DNA of 64,000 nucleotides, taken from Diplodia intermedia. Its lineage: Eukaryota > Ascomycota > Dothideomycetes > Botryosphaeriales > Botryosphaeriaceae. The notes beneath the pieces are model-generated. The model worked only from the letters and a program-made list of their open reading frames with translations, did not search any database and had not been told where the DNA came from. A program made the position numbers and the translations under genes. Shown here one piece after another: positions 1-12,547 of this stretch. The stretch spans positions 62,001-126,000 of the forward strand of contig JAKEKT010000036.1 of NCBI GenBank assembly GCA_021495925.1, given 5' to 3'. The first letter of the stretch is position 1; every line of letters starts with the position of its first letter.

Positions 1-3000
1 GTAAGTAATTAAAAAAAGCTCTTACTTTAACTTAAATTTCTTTTATTTACGACTTAGTTTAAATAAAACTAAAGCTAATAATTTTCTTCTAGTCTATTTT
101 TTATCTATTTCTATTATTTTTATATGTTTTTCTTAAAAAAAGAGCTTAGAAATTCTTATATAAATCTAAAATATCTTTCTTAAAGTAGAATTTATCTTTT
201 TTAAGTTCTACTCTATCTTCTCTAACGTAGAATATAGACTTTAAAACTATAGATATAATTATAGAAAACTTTAAGAACTCTTTAGTTATATTTATATCTC
301 TTTTAATAGAAGCTATATTAGACCTCTTAATTTTTAAATCTATAAAAAATTTCTTTTTATAAGATAATCTACGTAAGAAATAATTCTTTCTAAGAATTAT
401 ATTTATTTTCTTCGCGAAAAGAGAAATATCGAACTTTTAATTTATTTTTAAATTTTATATTAATTTAAATATTAAGAATATACGATAACTCGAAATAAAC
501 TCGCGGTCGTTAAAAGAGACTATTAAATACGTACTTAATCTTTTAGTTAAGACTACGAATCTTATCTTCTTTAAGAAAAAATAAAGGTCTATTTTAAATC
601 TAATTAAGATCGTACGATAATATATTAAGATAGATAAAACTATAGATAAGACTAACGTAATTCTTACTATATAAGTTTGAGTTCTTAAAAAGACTATAAT
701 AAATCTTATAAGAAAAATAAAGAATTTATTTAAGTTTATTATCGCTATTTTCTTAAACTAAATCTTATAAAGAGCTATTTTTATAATCTTATAATACTTA
801 AAGTCTACGTAATAGTCGATTATAGTATCTAGCTAGTCTACGTATATCTTAATAGCCGCTACCGCCGCGTTAAAAGAAGAACTATAAATTATCTCTTTTT
901 TAAAAAAGAAGCTAAAGGCCTCTATATTTAAAAAAGTTATATAATAAATTATTCTTATATTAGCTATAAAAATTACGAACTTCTTATTTTTTAAACTATA
1001 AAATATTTTTAATAAGACGTTTTTAAACTAGCTAAAGAGAATAAAATCTATAATTATAATAGTCTCTCTTTTATTAAAAAAGAATATTATACTTATTATA
1101 TATAAAGACTTCTTCGCCGAATTTCTTCTAAGAAATAAAGTAATAATTAATTAAGTTATTTCTACTTAATTAATTATAAAAAACTATACGTAGTATAAGA
1201 TAGTTATATATAACGTATCTATATAAGATCTTTTAATTCTCTTTCGTAAGAACTTTAGTAAGACTATTTAAACTAAAATTAAGATCTATAATAATAATTT
1301 AAAGATTATTAGCGTCTTCTACTAGCTTACGCTAAAGACTAAGAGAATAAAGTAGTCTATAGACTCGCTAGTTCTTACGTTTAAGATTAAAAAAGAGACT
1401 TAAAAGACTATCTTTAAACGTCTTTATATTTATAACGTATTTATTAAGATAAAAAAGCTAAGAGAACTAAGAAATACTTTAAAGAACTTAAAATAAAATT
1501 TATTTTAAATAAGTTCTTTATAAGTTCTATAAGCTAACTTAAATAGAAGTATTTTAATAATAAAATCTATTCTAGATATTATAATAGAGTTAAAGATAGA
1601 TCTCGTTCTTTATTAAAAACTATATATTTTATTCTACGAGAACTTAGACTTTCGATTAATTAATTATTTTTTATTCGTCTAAATTCTATTAGTCTATTCT
1701 TTTAATCTAAAATCTTAAATATTAGTCTACGTTTTTCGCTTTCTTAGAGATACGAAGATAAATTTAGAGATCGAATTCTAGTAAAATTTTAATCTAATAG
1801 TTTTAAATATAGAGTAGCGAAAGTTAAAGTTTAAGCTACTTAACTTATATAACTAGAAGAATTAAACGAGTAATAATTCTTAGTATACTTTAAAACGCGT
1901 TCTATAATAGTAATTTCTTCGAACGTAGACTATAGTAGCTAGAAATTTTAATATTTATTATCTTTAATAAAATTTAAAATCTTCTTTCTCGTCTAGTATT
2001 AATTAGCTAGTTAAATAATTTAAAGAAAATAATCTATCTCTCTTAAATAAAGAAGAAAAAGATATTTTTTATTACTTTTATTTAGAGAGAGAGATAATTA
2101 TTAATCTTATACTAGCTACGCTAGCTTTAACTAATAGAATTATTAACTAGTAAATAATTATAAACTTCGATTTTAATTATAAGATAATTCTATTTAGTCT
2201 AGAATTAATAGACTATATAAGACCTTCTATAATAGCTATTATTACTAGATTTAATACGAAAAAGGTCGACTAGTCTAAGTTTTAAAAAATCTTTAAATAA
2301 TAGATAGAGACGATAATATTTAAGACTTTAAAAAGCTTAAAATTAAACTTCTTATTAAAAGATATCTCTAGAGACTTAATAGAAGGTTTAATTCGCTAAA
2401 TACTTACGTTAAATACTTTAAAGATAAGTCTTAACTAAACTATATTTATTACGGCGAATCTTTCTATTTTTTAATTAAAACTAGAAGCTCGATCTAAACT
2501 ATAGTAGTTAGATAAGCTTTTAGAAGAATAAAGACGACTATAAAGAGAAACTAATACTTTTAAATCTCTATATATAAAAGAGAATAAGCGAAGATACTTA
2601 AATAGTTAAAATATCTACTTTAAAGTAATTAAGAGAGCTAAACGCGAATACTAGAATTCTTTTCTAAAAAAAGAAATTTTTAAAACTATTTTTAAGACTA
2701 TAGCTTATATTAAGTCTAGAACGTATGCTAGAATTTCTAAGATTAGCTATAATATATATATAGAAAAACATCTAGAAGATAGTTTTAAAAAAAAGTATTT
2801 AGCTTTTAAAAAGAGACTCTTTTTATTATTCTCTTCTATTATCTTTTTTAACTAGTAAAGCTACGTTTTTAAACGCTAGAACTAGCCGAAGCTTAGTTTA
2901 AAAGAAATTAAGAATACGTACTCTATATAAATTAAAGAAAAAACGTTAAAACTAGATGCTATTACGTAGAAAATTATTATCTATATATTTAAAGCGAAGT

Positions 3001-6000
3001 CTAATATCTTTAATAAGATCTTTTCTATACTATTCGTCTATAACTATTACTTAATAAGCTAGCGTATAGCTATTAAGATAATCTTAAGTAAGAGAAAAAG
3101 TAATATTATAAACTTAAAGTTTTATCGTATTATTTCTCTTCTTAATTATTTTAGAAAAGTACTAGAACGAATTATAACTAAAAGACTAAACTATTTAGTA
3201 AAGATCTTTAATCTTCTTTATTATATTTAAATTAGAAGAAGATTAAAGAAATTCGTAATTAATATTATAATACTTTTATTAAATAAAGTAAAAAAGAATT
3301 ATTATCTTAAATATAAGATCTTCGTACTTTTTCTTAATATTAAAAGCGTCTTTAACTACGTCGCTAAAGAATAACTTCTAGCTATAATAACTTAAATTAG
3401 TATATTAATTAATCTACTTATATAGATAAAATTATTTATATTTATATAAATATTAAGCCTCGCGTTTAATAAAGAAGAAGAAGAGTTTAACTTAATTAAA
3501 ATAAATATTTTATAAGAAAGCTTAGTCTTATCTATTCTCTTTTTAATTTATTTTTAAAAGATATTTTTTATCTCTAAGACTTCTTTTCTCTCTTATATTA
3601 ATAATATTACGATAATAGCTAGCTTCGATAGCTAGAAGAGTAATAAGAAGATATTAAAAAAGAAAATAAAAAGACTCTTTACGCGAGACTATAAAAACTA
3701 TATTAAATTTAATCTTAAGAAGACGAAGCTTATATACTTTATTTACTCTTTTAAAAAGAACTTAAAACTTCGTTTAATCTCTATTATATTATTTATAAAA
3801 AATATAGTAGAATCTAAAAATTAAATTAAGTAACTAGAAATTTACTTTAACTATAAGTTTATCTTTAAAACGTATATATTTAAAAGAATTAGCTAGATCT
3901 ATTTAATCTTCTACTAACTCTTTAAACTTACTAATATTAAGAGAAGACTCTTCTTCTACGTAGTTCGCTAGCTTTATTTAGCTTATATAACTATAATTAT
4001 AGACTACGACTTTAAAATCTACTAAAAGAACTAGAGACGATTTACTTATTAATTAAAAGTTCTTTAAAATCTTATTTTATAAAAGATTTTAGAGATTTTT
4101 AAAACTATTTCTATAATCTCTTTAGAAATAGAGAGTAAAATTCTACTAGCGAATATTTATTTAAATAAGTAGTTATAAAAATACGCTCTTAAAATAAATT
4201 TACTTAAAAAATTCTACTCTCTTTAAATTAAACTAGAGAAGATAAATCTAAACTAATAAGAAATAAAGACGTCTATATAGTTAAAAAAGATTAAACTTTT
4301 TCTTAAAGAGTAACTTATTCTCTTAAAAGAGATTAACTTCTTCTACTTTTTATTATAGACTATCGATCTTTTCTATACGACTACGATTAGCTCTTTAAAT
4401 AAAGAGAAGTAGACTTTAGTCTATATATTTAATATTAAGAAGATATTCTCTAATTAAATAGCTATTTACTTTAATATCTTAGTTCTATCTTTAAATAGAA
4501 ATATAGACGTCGAAGTAGTAGTCTTTAACTTTAGCTAATTTAAAGAGAATCTAACGCGCTAAATTTATAAGAATCTTAATTTAGAGAATCTAGTATATAA
4601 TAGCGAGATAGAAGAACTAGTAATAGCCTTTAACTTTATCGTTAAAAGTTAAATTCGCGATAAGAATATAAGAATCTATATAAATAACTAGACTATAATT
4701 TTTAGACTAAAGAAGCTCTCTAATACGTCTAAATAAAAATAATAAGTTTAAGCTATTAGTTTAGTAAAAAAGCTAAGAAATAAAGAAAATATTATCTCTC
4801 TAAAATAGTATTTTAACTATAAGAACGTTTTAGATAATAAATACGTTAATTAGCTTACTAAAAATACTATAAAGTACTCTATTAAAAGAACTTCTACTTC
4901 TTTAAGCTTCTACTAAAGTAAGATTAAGTAGAAGATCTATAAAGAGTAGAAAAAAAAGCTTAAATTAGCGGCGAACTTACTCTATAAATATATCTTTAAT
5001 TTAGAGATAGAGCGATAACTTAAATCTTTTATAAAAGTTAAAGAAATAGCCTTCGTCTTTTATTAGCTAAAGATTAGATATAAATACTTTAAGTTCTATC
5101 TTTATTATCTTAACTATACTAAAAATAACTAGTATAGATATAGCTATATAACTAGATAAATATCGCGTTATCTACTTCTCTTCTATTCTCTTTATAGAAA
5201 TCCTTAAATTCTCTTAAAAGATAAACTAAAAAAGAATTAATTTAAACTATTAAATCTTTTTTTTTAACTTTAGAAGCTAGCTTAACGACTTAGTTTTTAG
5301 AATAAATAAAGATTACTATTAGACGATAGTAATTAAATAACTTATTTAATAAGATCTAAATATATATTACTAAATACTTATTTATATTTATTTTTCTTAT
5401 ATTCTCTTCTTTAGCTTCTTCTCGTTCTTAGCGCGTTTATCGTATTCGATTTAAAGTAAAAACGGGCGAGAACCGAAGAAAAACGACTAAATAGTAAATA
5501 TTTAAGCTAAAGTAGTTATTTTTACTAGTATTTATAACTATCTAATATAGTTAGTAACTAAGCTAATAGAACTAAAAAGCTAAAATTTAAATCTTAATTA
5601 AGTAATCTTTATTTAGAGCTCTTTTCTAGTTTCTAAATTTAAGAGTAGAGTTATATAGCTAGTTTACTAGTAGTAATACTTCGACTAGTTATAATAAATA
5701 GTAAGTAAGTATTAGTCTTTAATAGAAGAAAGCTAAATAAATTTAACTAGTTAAAGAGACTTTCTTTAAAAAGAGAGCTTATTTATTATACTTTTTTTCT
5801 TTATTTTATTATCTTTTAAGTTCTTACTTTACTTTTTTTATTATTTTTTAAACTTTTTATACGCTTCTTATTTCTTCTTAAGCTTTTAAGTATATTATTT
5901 CTAATATTCTTCTAGAATTTTTCTTTAATATATATATATTTAGATATATAGATAGAAGCGAATTCTTTTAAAGAAGTTTCGTCTTTAATAGTTTAAAACT

Positions 6001-6043
6001 CTAGAGAGACGTTAAACTAAATAAATAAATAAATAAATAAAAA
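1..6043 (+). mobile_element. LINE copy 1 (Tad1-like), RIP-dead, 5' end outside window
   Basis: Base 1 aligns with about 27,542 of the best preserved copy, so about 0.48 kb of 5' leader is missing. The ORF2 start site (now ATA) is at 1,509 and the end is a TAAA repeat near 6,010-6,043. The endonuclease, reverse transcriptase and RNase H regions can be followed at the same offset (27,541) as in the better preserved copy, but they are filled with TAA and TAG codons. It ends tail to tail with the minus-strand element 1b. Confidence 0.85.
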
Positions 6044-6236
6044 AATAAATTAAATAAGTAATAATTTTTAATATATTTTATTTATTTATTTATTTAGTTT
6101 AACGTCTCTCTAGAGTTTAAAACTATTAGAGATAAGATCTCTTTAGAGAAAGTCTACTTCTAGCTATATATCTAAATATATATATATTAGAGAAAAAGTT
6201 TAGAAGAGTACTAGAAATAATATACTTAAAAGTAGA
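5868..6236. repeat. Inverted repeat of two LINE 3' ends, tail to tail
   Basis: About 170 bp of 3' UTR plus tail of copy 1 (to ~6,043) is followed, after ~22 bp, by the reverse complement of the same 3' end (from ~6,066). The arms differ mainly by C/T and G/A changes, as expected for independently RIP-mutated copies. The structure could fold back as a long hairpin. Confidence 0.8.
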
Positions 6237-8182
6237 AAATAGCGTCTAAAGTTAAAATAAAAACTTCGAAGAGAAAACCTATTAACTAAAGACTTAATAG
6301 TAAAAAATAAAAAGAAAAAATAAGAGAAAGTATAAGTAAAAGATAAGAGAATTTATAATAAAAGAGATAAGAGTCGAAAATATAGGCCTTTTACTTATAA
6401 ATAAAGACTAATAATATAAAGACTATTTTTTATAGTCTTATTCGTCTTAAATTTAGTAGAAAAGCTAAAATAAATTAAGCTTATAGACTAATTTATCTAC
6501 TTTTCTTCTCGCGTTAGCTAGTACGAAGTACTAGCTACTTCTAAGTTATTATTAAAGATAGCTACGTTCTTTCTAATAGAGAAAAGTATCTTTAAAGAGA
6601 TATATTTTTTAGTAAAGAGATTATAGATAGCTATTTTAAACTACGTCTTAAACTATTCTATTGCTCTAAATAAAATAAAATTATTCTATAGAGAACGATT
6701 CTCTAGTAAAAAACTACTAGAGAAAAAGATAATAGTTATAAATATTAAGTTTCTTTTAAAAGAAATAGTACTTACGATAAAAATAAGTTTTTTCTTAATA
6801 TTAGAAAAGCGAGTATTAAAAACGTCTTAAAATTCTCTAGCGTTAAAGAGAAACGAAAGAATAAAATCGCGTAGAACTAGTTATTTAATAGTAAAAACTT
6901 AAGGCTTAGCTATTAAGATAGCTTTTATAATAGATTTACTAGAAGATCTAGTTATTTTTAAGACTAATAGTAAAAAATTCGTTATTATAGCCGCGGCGTA
7001 GATTTAAGAGAGTTTACTAGACGTTTAAAGCGTACTAGTAGACGAATTTAAAATACTAGTAGACTAGCGAGACTTTAAATTATTAGAGAAGAGATAATTC
7101 TTCTTAATATAATTATAAAAGACTTTTAGAAGGTCTAGAAGCCGTAATTCTTTAAGATAAAAATTTAAGAGATTTATAGTTCTTTAAATATAGTCTTAGA
7201 CTAGAAATATAGTATTTAAGGCCGTAGTTAGTTTTATAGATAACGCGATAGAGATTAGAATTAAGAATTAAAAGATAAGTTTTAAAGAAATAGAAATTCT
7301 AGAGTAAAAAGCTATCTCTAAGATAAAAAGAAAGTTCTTACTTCTAATATTAAATATAGAAGATATAAGTCTCTTTCTAGTTTTAGAACGTAGCTTTAGA
7401 GTTAATAGAGAGAGATCTATCTCTATTTTTATAGAAGTAGAGATATAGAAAGAAGTTTTTAAAGAGACGATAGATAAAAATCTACTTTTTAAGAGCGATA
7501 TTTTAGATTTAAAAGAAATTAAAATAGAGATCGTATTCTTTATATAAAGAAATATAAAAAGATTAACTTCTTTTTTATAATAATTAGTCTAGTAATCGAA
7601 TATTTAATCTATATAAAGTAGATTATATATAATTTTATAGACTATTTACCGCTAAATAATATAGTAAAGACTACTAAAAGTAGTATAAGCCGCTAGATTA
7701 TTTAAATTCTTTAGTTAGCGAATTAAAGTTAGTTTTTTCTTTAGTATTTAGTCGTTTTTAGCTCTCGCTAATAAACGAGTAATACGAGGATTACGTAGAA
7801 TACGCGATTAAGTTAAACGAGTTATTATAAAGATTTTAGTATACGAACGCGTAAATTCTATATAGCGATTACAAAAAAAAAAGAAGTAATTTTAATAAAA
7901 ATAATAATAAGTTATTTAACGTTAGCTAGACTAATATTAATATAACTTTATTTTCGAGCTCTTTTATATACTTTTTTTTATATATAAAGTTTTAAAGCGA
8001 TTCGACTAGAGATAGTAGTATAAGATAAATATAAAGATTTAAAATCTAATAAACTTAACTTCTTTCTTTTATTACGTAATAGCGCGGCTAGCTATATAGC
8101 TAAGAATCGAGATTCTAGCTATATAGACTATAAGAAATTAATTAGTATTAGTCTTAGCGCGATTTTTAAAGATTAATTTTAA
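6066..8182 (-). mobile_element. Short chimeric LINE derivative 1b (~2.1 kb), gag-like only
   Basis: Its 3' 170 bp (6,066-6,236) matches the 3' end of the 6.5 kb LINE, and its 5' ~120 bp (about 8,060-8,182) resembles the LINE 5' leader. The middle does not visibly match ORF1 or ORF2 of the full-length copies and has no reverse transcriptase motifs. On the minus strand, from about 7,010 down to 6,400, one frame is broken only by TAA/TAG codons that RIP can create. Read that way it resembles the ORF1/gag-like proteins of other fungal retroelements (a stretch like TREEK followed by GLY-I). I infer a non-autonomous element or a separate subfamily with shared ends. Possible imperfect target duplications are at 6,052-6,065 and 8,174-8,186. 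Confidence 0.6.
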
Positions 8183-8204
8183 TAGATATTAAATTAGTTA
8201 TAAT

Positions 8205-10710
8205 ATTTAACTTCTTATTAATATACTTTAGAATATATTCTATAATAGTAATCTCTTAGAATATAGACTATAGTTATTAAGAATTTTAATATTTATTATC
8301 TTTAGTAGAATTCGAAATCTTTTTTCTTATCTAACGCTAATTAACTAATTAAATAGTTTAAAGAAAATAATCTATTTTTTTTAAATAAAGAAGAGAAAGA
8401 TATCTTTTATCGCTTCTATTTAAAAAGAGAGATAATTATTAATCTTACGCTAGTAACGCTAGCTTTAGCTAATAGAATTATTAACTAATAAATAATTACG
8501 AACTTTAATTTCGATTATAAAATAATTCTATTTAGTTTAGAACTAATAGACTATATAAAACCTTCTACGATAGCTATTATTATTAGATTTAATATAAAAA
8601 AGACTAACTAGTCTAAGTTTTAAAAAATCTTTAAATAATAGATAGAGATAATAATATTTAAGACTCTAAAAAGTTTAGAATTAAATTTCTTATTAAAAGA
8701 TATTTTTAAAGACTTAATAGAAGACTTAATTTACTAAATATTTATATTAAATATTCTAAAGATAAGTTTTAACTAAATTATATTTATTATAATAAATCTT
8801 TTTATTTTTCGATTAAAACTAGAAGCTCGATCTAAATTATAGTAGTTAAATAAGCTTTTAAAAGAATAAAGACGACTATAAAGAGAGACTAATACTTTTA
8901 AATCTCTATATATAAAAGAAAATAAGTAAAGATACTTAAATAGCTAAAATATTTACTTTAAAGTAATTAAAAAAGCTAAACGCGAATATTAGAATTCTTT
9001 TTTAAAAAAAAAACTCTTAAGACTATCTTTAAAACTATAGCTTATACTAAGTCTAGAACGTATACTAGAATCTTTAAAATTAGCTATAATACGTATATAA
9101 AAAAACGTCTAGAAGATAGTTTTAAGAAAAAGTATTTAGTTTTTAAAAAGAAACTCTTTTTATTATCTTTTTTTATTATTTTATTTAACTAATAAAGCTA
9201 CGTTTCTAAATACTAGAACTAGCCGAAGCTTAATTTAAAAGAAATTAAGAATACGTACTTTATATAAATTAAGAGAAAAATATTAAAATTAAACGCTATT
9301 ATATAGAAAATTATTATTTATATATTTAGAGTAAAGTTTAACGTCTTTAATAAAATCTTTTCTACGCTATTCGTCTACGGCTATTATTTAACGGGCTAGC
9401 GTACGGCTATTAAGATAATCTTAAATAAGAAAAAAAGTAATATTATAAATTTAAAGTTTTATTATATTATTTCTCTTCTTAATTATCTTAAAAAAGTACT
9501 AGAATAAATTATAGCTAAAAGACTAAATTATTTAGTAAAGATCTTTAATCTTCTCTACTATATTTAAATTAAAGAAAGATTAAAGAAGTTTACGATTAAT
9601 ATTATAATACTTTTATTAAATAAAGTAGAGAAGAACTATTATTTTAAATATAAAATTTTTATATTTTTTCTTAATATTAAAAGCGTTTTTAACTATATAA
9701 TTAAAGAATAACTTCTAGTTATAATAGCTTAAATTAGTATATTAATTAATCTACTTATATAAATAAAGTTATTTATATTTATATAAATATTAAGCCTCGC
9801 GTTTAATAAAGAAAAAGAAGAGTTTAATCTAATTAAAATAAATATTTTATAAAAAAGCTTAATTTTATCTATTCTCTTCTTAATTTATTTTTAAAAGATA
9901 TTTTTTATCTTTAAAACTTCTTTTTTCTTTTATATTAATAATATTATAATAATAGCTAGCTTTAATAGCTAGAAAAGTAATAAAAAGATATTAGAAAAGA
10001 AAATAAAAAGACTCTTTATATAAAATTATAAAAACTATATTAAATTTAATTTTAAGAAGACGAAGCTTATATACTTTATTTACTCTTTTAAAAAGAACTT
10101 AAAATTTTACTTAGTTTTTATTATATTATTTATAAAAAATATAGTAGAATCTAAAAATTAGATTAAGTAACTAGAAATTTACTTTAATTATAAGTTTATC
10201 TTTAAAATATATATATTTAAAAGAGTTAGCTAGACTTATTTAATCTTCTATCGTCTTTCTAAACTTATTAACGTTAAAAGAAGACTCTTTTTTTACGTAG
10301 TTTACTAGCTTTATTTAGCTTATATAACTATAATTATAGACTACGACTTTAAAATCTACTAGAAGAACTAAAGACGATTTACTTATTAATTAAAAGTTCT
10401 TTAGAATCTTACTCTATAAAAGATTTTAAAGATTTTTAAAACTATCTTTATAATTTCTTTAGAAATAAAGAGTAAAATTCTACTAGTAAATATTTATTTA
10501 AATAAGCGATTATAAAAATACGCTTTTAAAATAAATTTACTTAAAGAATTTTACTTTCTTTAAATTAAACTAGAGAAGATAAATCTAGACTAATAAAAAA
10601 TAAAGACGTTTATATAGTTAAAAAAAATTAAACTTCTTCTTAGAGAGTAATCTATTCTTTTAGAAGAAGTTAACTTCTTCTACTTTTTATTATAAACTAT
10701 TAATCTTTTT
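8205..10710 (+). mobile_element. LINE copy 2, segment 1 (5' truncated, endonuclease to RNase H start)
   Basis: Homology to the 6.5 kb LINE begins near 8,205-8,215, inside the endonuclease region (compare 1,880 in copy 1), so this copy is 5' truncated, as is common for LINEs copied by target-primed reverse transcription. It runs through the reverse transcriptase and stops at 10,710, where copy 3 is inserted. It continues at 23,728-23,964 and 38,330-39,781. The three parts total about 4.2 kb. Confidence 0.82.
10699..10710 (+). repeat. Target-site duplication of copy 3 (left)
   Basis: ATTAATCTTTTT at 10,699-10,710 is matched by ATTAATCTTTTC at 23,728-23,739. The two flank copy 3 and fall at the same point in the sequence of copy 2. 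The single difference is C/T. Confidence 0.8.
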
Positions 10711-12547
10711 AAAAAATCTATAATAATCTTTAAATTTAATTCTTAAGAATTACGCTAAGACTAATATTATTTAAAAGCTCTTAATTTTCTTAGCTAGAAT
10801 CTCGATTCTTAGCTTTATAGACGTACGCGCTATTACGTAATACGTAGAAAAAGAGATACTCTAAATAGTACTAGACTAGCTAAAGCTTTATAGTTCTTTC
10901 TATTTTTAAAAATTACTTAAATTCGTTCTAAACTTTATATAGAGAATTATATAATACTATAAAATTTATTTTTAAAGTTATATTATAGTAGCTTTTTTCT
11001 ACGTCTAAGAATTCTATTTTAAAGTCTACTAAAAGCCTCTTTTTTAGATTTTACTAAAGAGTTTTATATATATAGACGTCTCTTATAATTTAAGCTTTAC
11101 GCTAAGACGTTTTTTAATCTCTTAAAATCTTTAATATTTATATTAGCTCTATTAGCCTCTTCGTTTACTTCTAGAGAGTAAGTAATTAAGAAAAGCTTTT
11201 ATCTTAGCCTAGATTTCTTTTATTTACGGCTTAGTTTAGATAAAACTAAAGTTAATAATTTACTTTTAGTTTATTCTTCGTCTATTTCTATTATTTCTAT
11301 ATATTTTTCTTATAAAAAGAGCTTAGAAATTTCTTTATAAATCTAGAATATCTTTTTTAAAGTAGAATTTATTTTCTTTAAGCTCTATTCTATCTTCTCT
11401 AATATAGAATATAAACTTTAAGACTATAAATATAGCTATAAAAAACTTTAAAAATTCTCTAACTACGTCTATATTTCTTTTAGTAGTAGCTACGCTAGAC
11501 CTCTTAAACTTTAAATCTATAAAAAATCTCTTTTTATAAAAGAATCTATATAAGAAACGACTCTTTTTAAAAATTATATTAACTTTTTTTATAAAGAGAG
11601 AAATATTAAACTCTTAATTTATCTTTAAATTTTATATTAATTTAAATATTAAAAACGTATAATAACTTAAAATAAATCTATAATTATTAAAAGAGACTAT
11701 AAAATACGTACTTAGTCTTTTAGTTAAAACTATAAATTTTATTCTCTTTAAAGAAAAATAGAGGTCTATTCTAAATCTAATTAAAATTATACGATAGTAT
11801 ACTAAGACGAGTAAAACTATAGATAAGATTAATATAGTTCTTACTATATAAGTTTAAGCCCTTAAAAAGACTATAATAGATTTTATAAAAAAGATAAAGA
11901 ACTTATTTAAGTTTACTATTATTATTCTCTTAAACTAAATCTTATAAAGAGCTATCTTCTTAATTTTATAACGCTTAAAGACTATATAGTAGTTAATTAT
12001 AATATCTAGCTAGTCTATATATATTTTAATAGTTACTATTACCGCGTTAAAAGAAGAACTATAGATTATTTCTTTTTTAAAAAAGAAATTAAAGGTCTCT
12101 ATATTTAAAAAAGTTATATAGTAGATTATTTTTATATTAACTATAAAAATCGCGGACTTCTCGTTCTTTAGTTTTTAAAATATCTTTAATAAGACGTTTT
12201 TAAACTAGCTTAAGAGAATAAGATTTATAATTATAATAGTCTCTCTCTTGCTAAAAAAGAATATTATACTTATTATATATAAAAACTTCTTCGTTAAATT
12301 TCTTTTAAAGAATAAGATAATAATTAATTAAATTATCTTTATTTAATCGATTATAAAAAATTATACGTAGTATAAGATAGCTATATATAACGTATTTACG
12401 TAAGATCTTTTAACCCTCTCTTATAAGAACTTTAGCGAGGCTATTTAAACGAAAATTAAGATCTATAATAATAGTTTAAAGATTATCGACGTCTTCTACT
12501 AGCTTACGCTAAAGACTAAGAAAATAGAGTAGTCTATAAACTTATTA
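10711..12547 (+). mobile_element. LINE copy 3, segment 1 (5' leader and ORF1)
   Basis: A new 5' end appears here: the conserved leader begins near 10,728 and aligns with ~27,088 of the better preserved copy, after a short non-homologous stretch next to the target duplication. ORF1 is heavily RIP-mutated. The segment stops in the 3' part of ORF1 where copy 4 is inserted and resumes at 19,046. The two segments together are ~6.5 kb, so the copy is full length. Confidence 0.85.
12536..12547 (+). repeat. Target-site duplication of copy 4 (left), RIP-diverged
   Basis: ATAAACTTATTA at 12,536-12,547 pairs with ATAAGCTCGCTA at 19,046-19,057. All four differences are G to A or C to T, and the left copy carries the mutated base each time. 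Confidence 0.72.
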
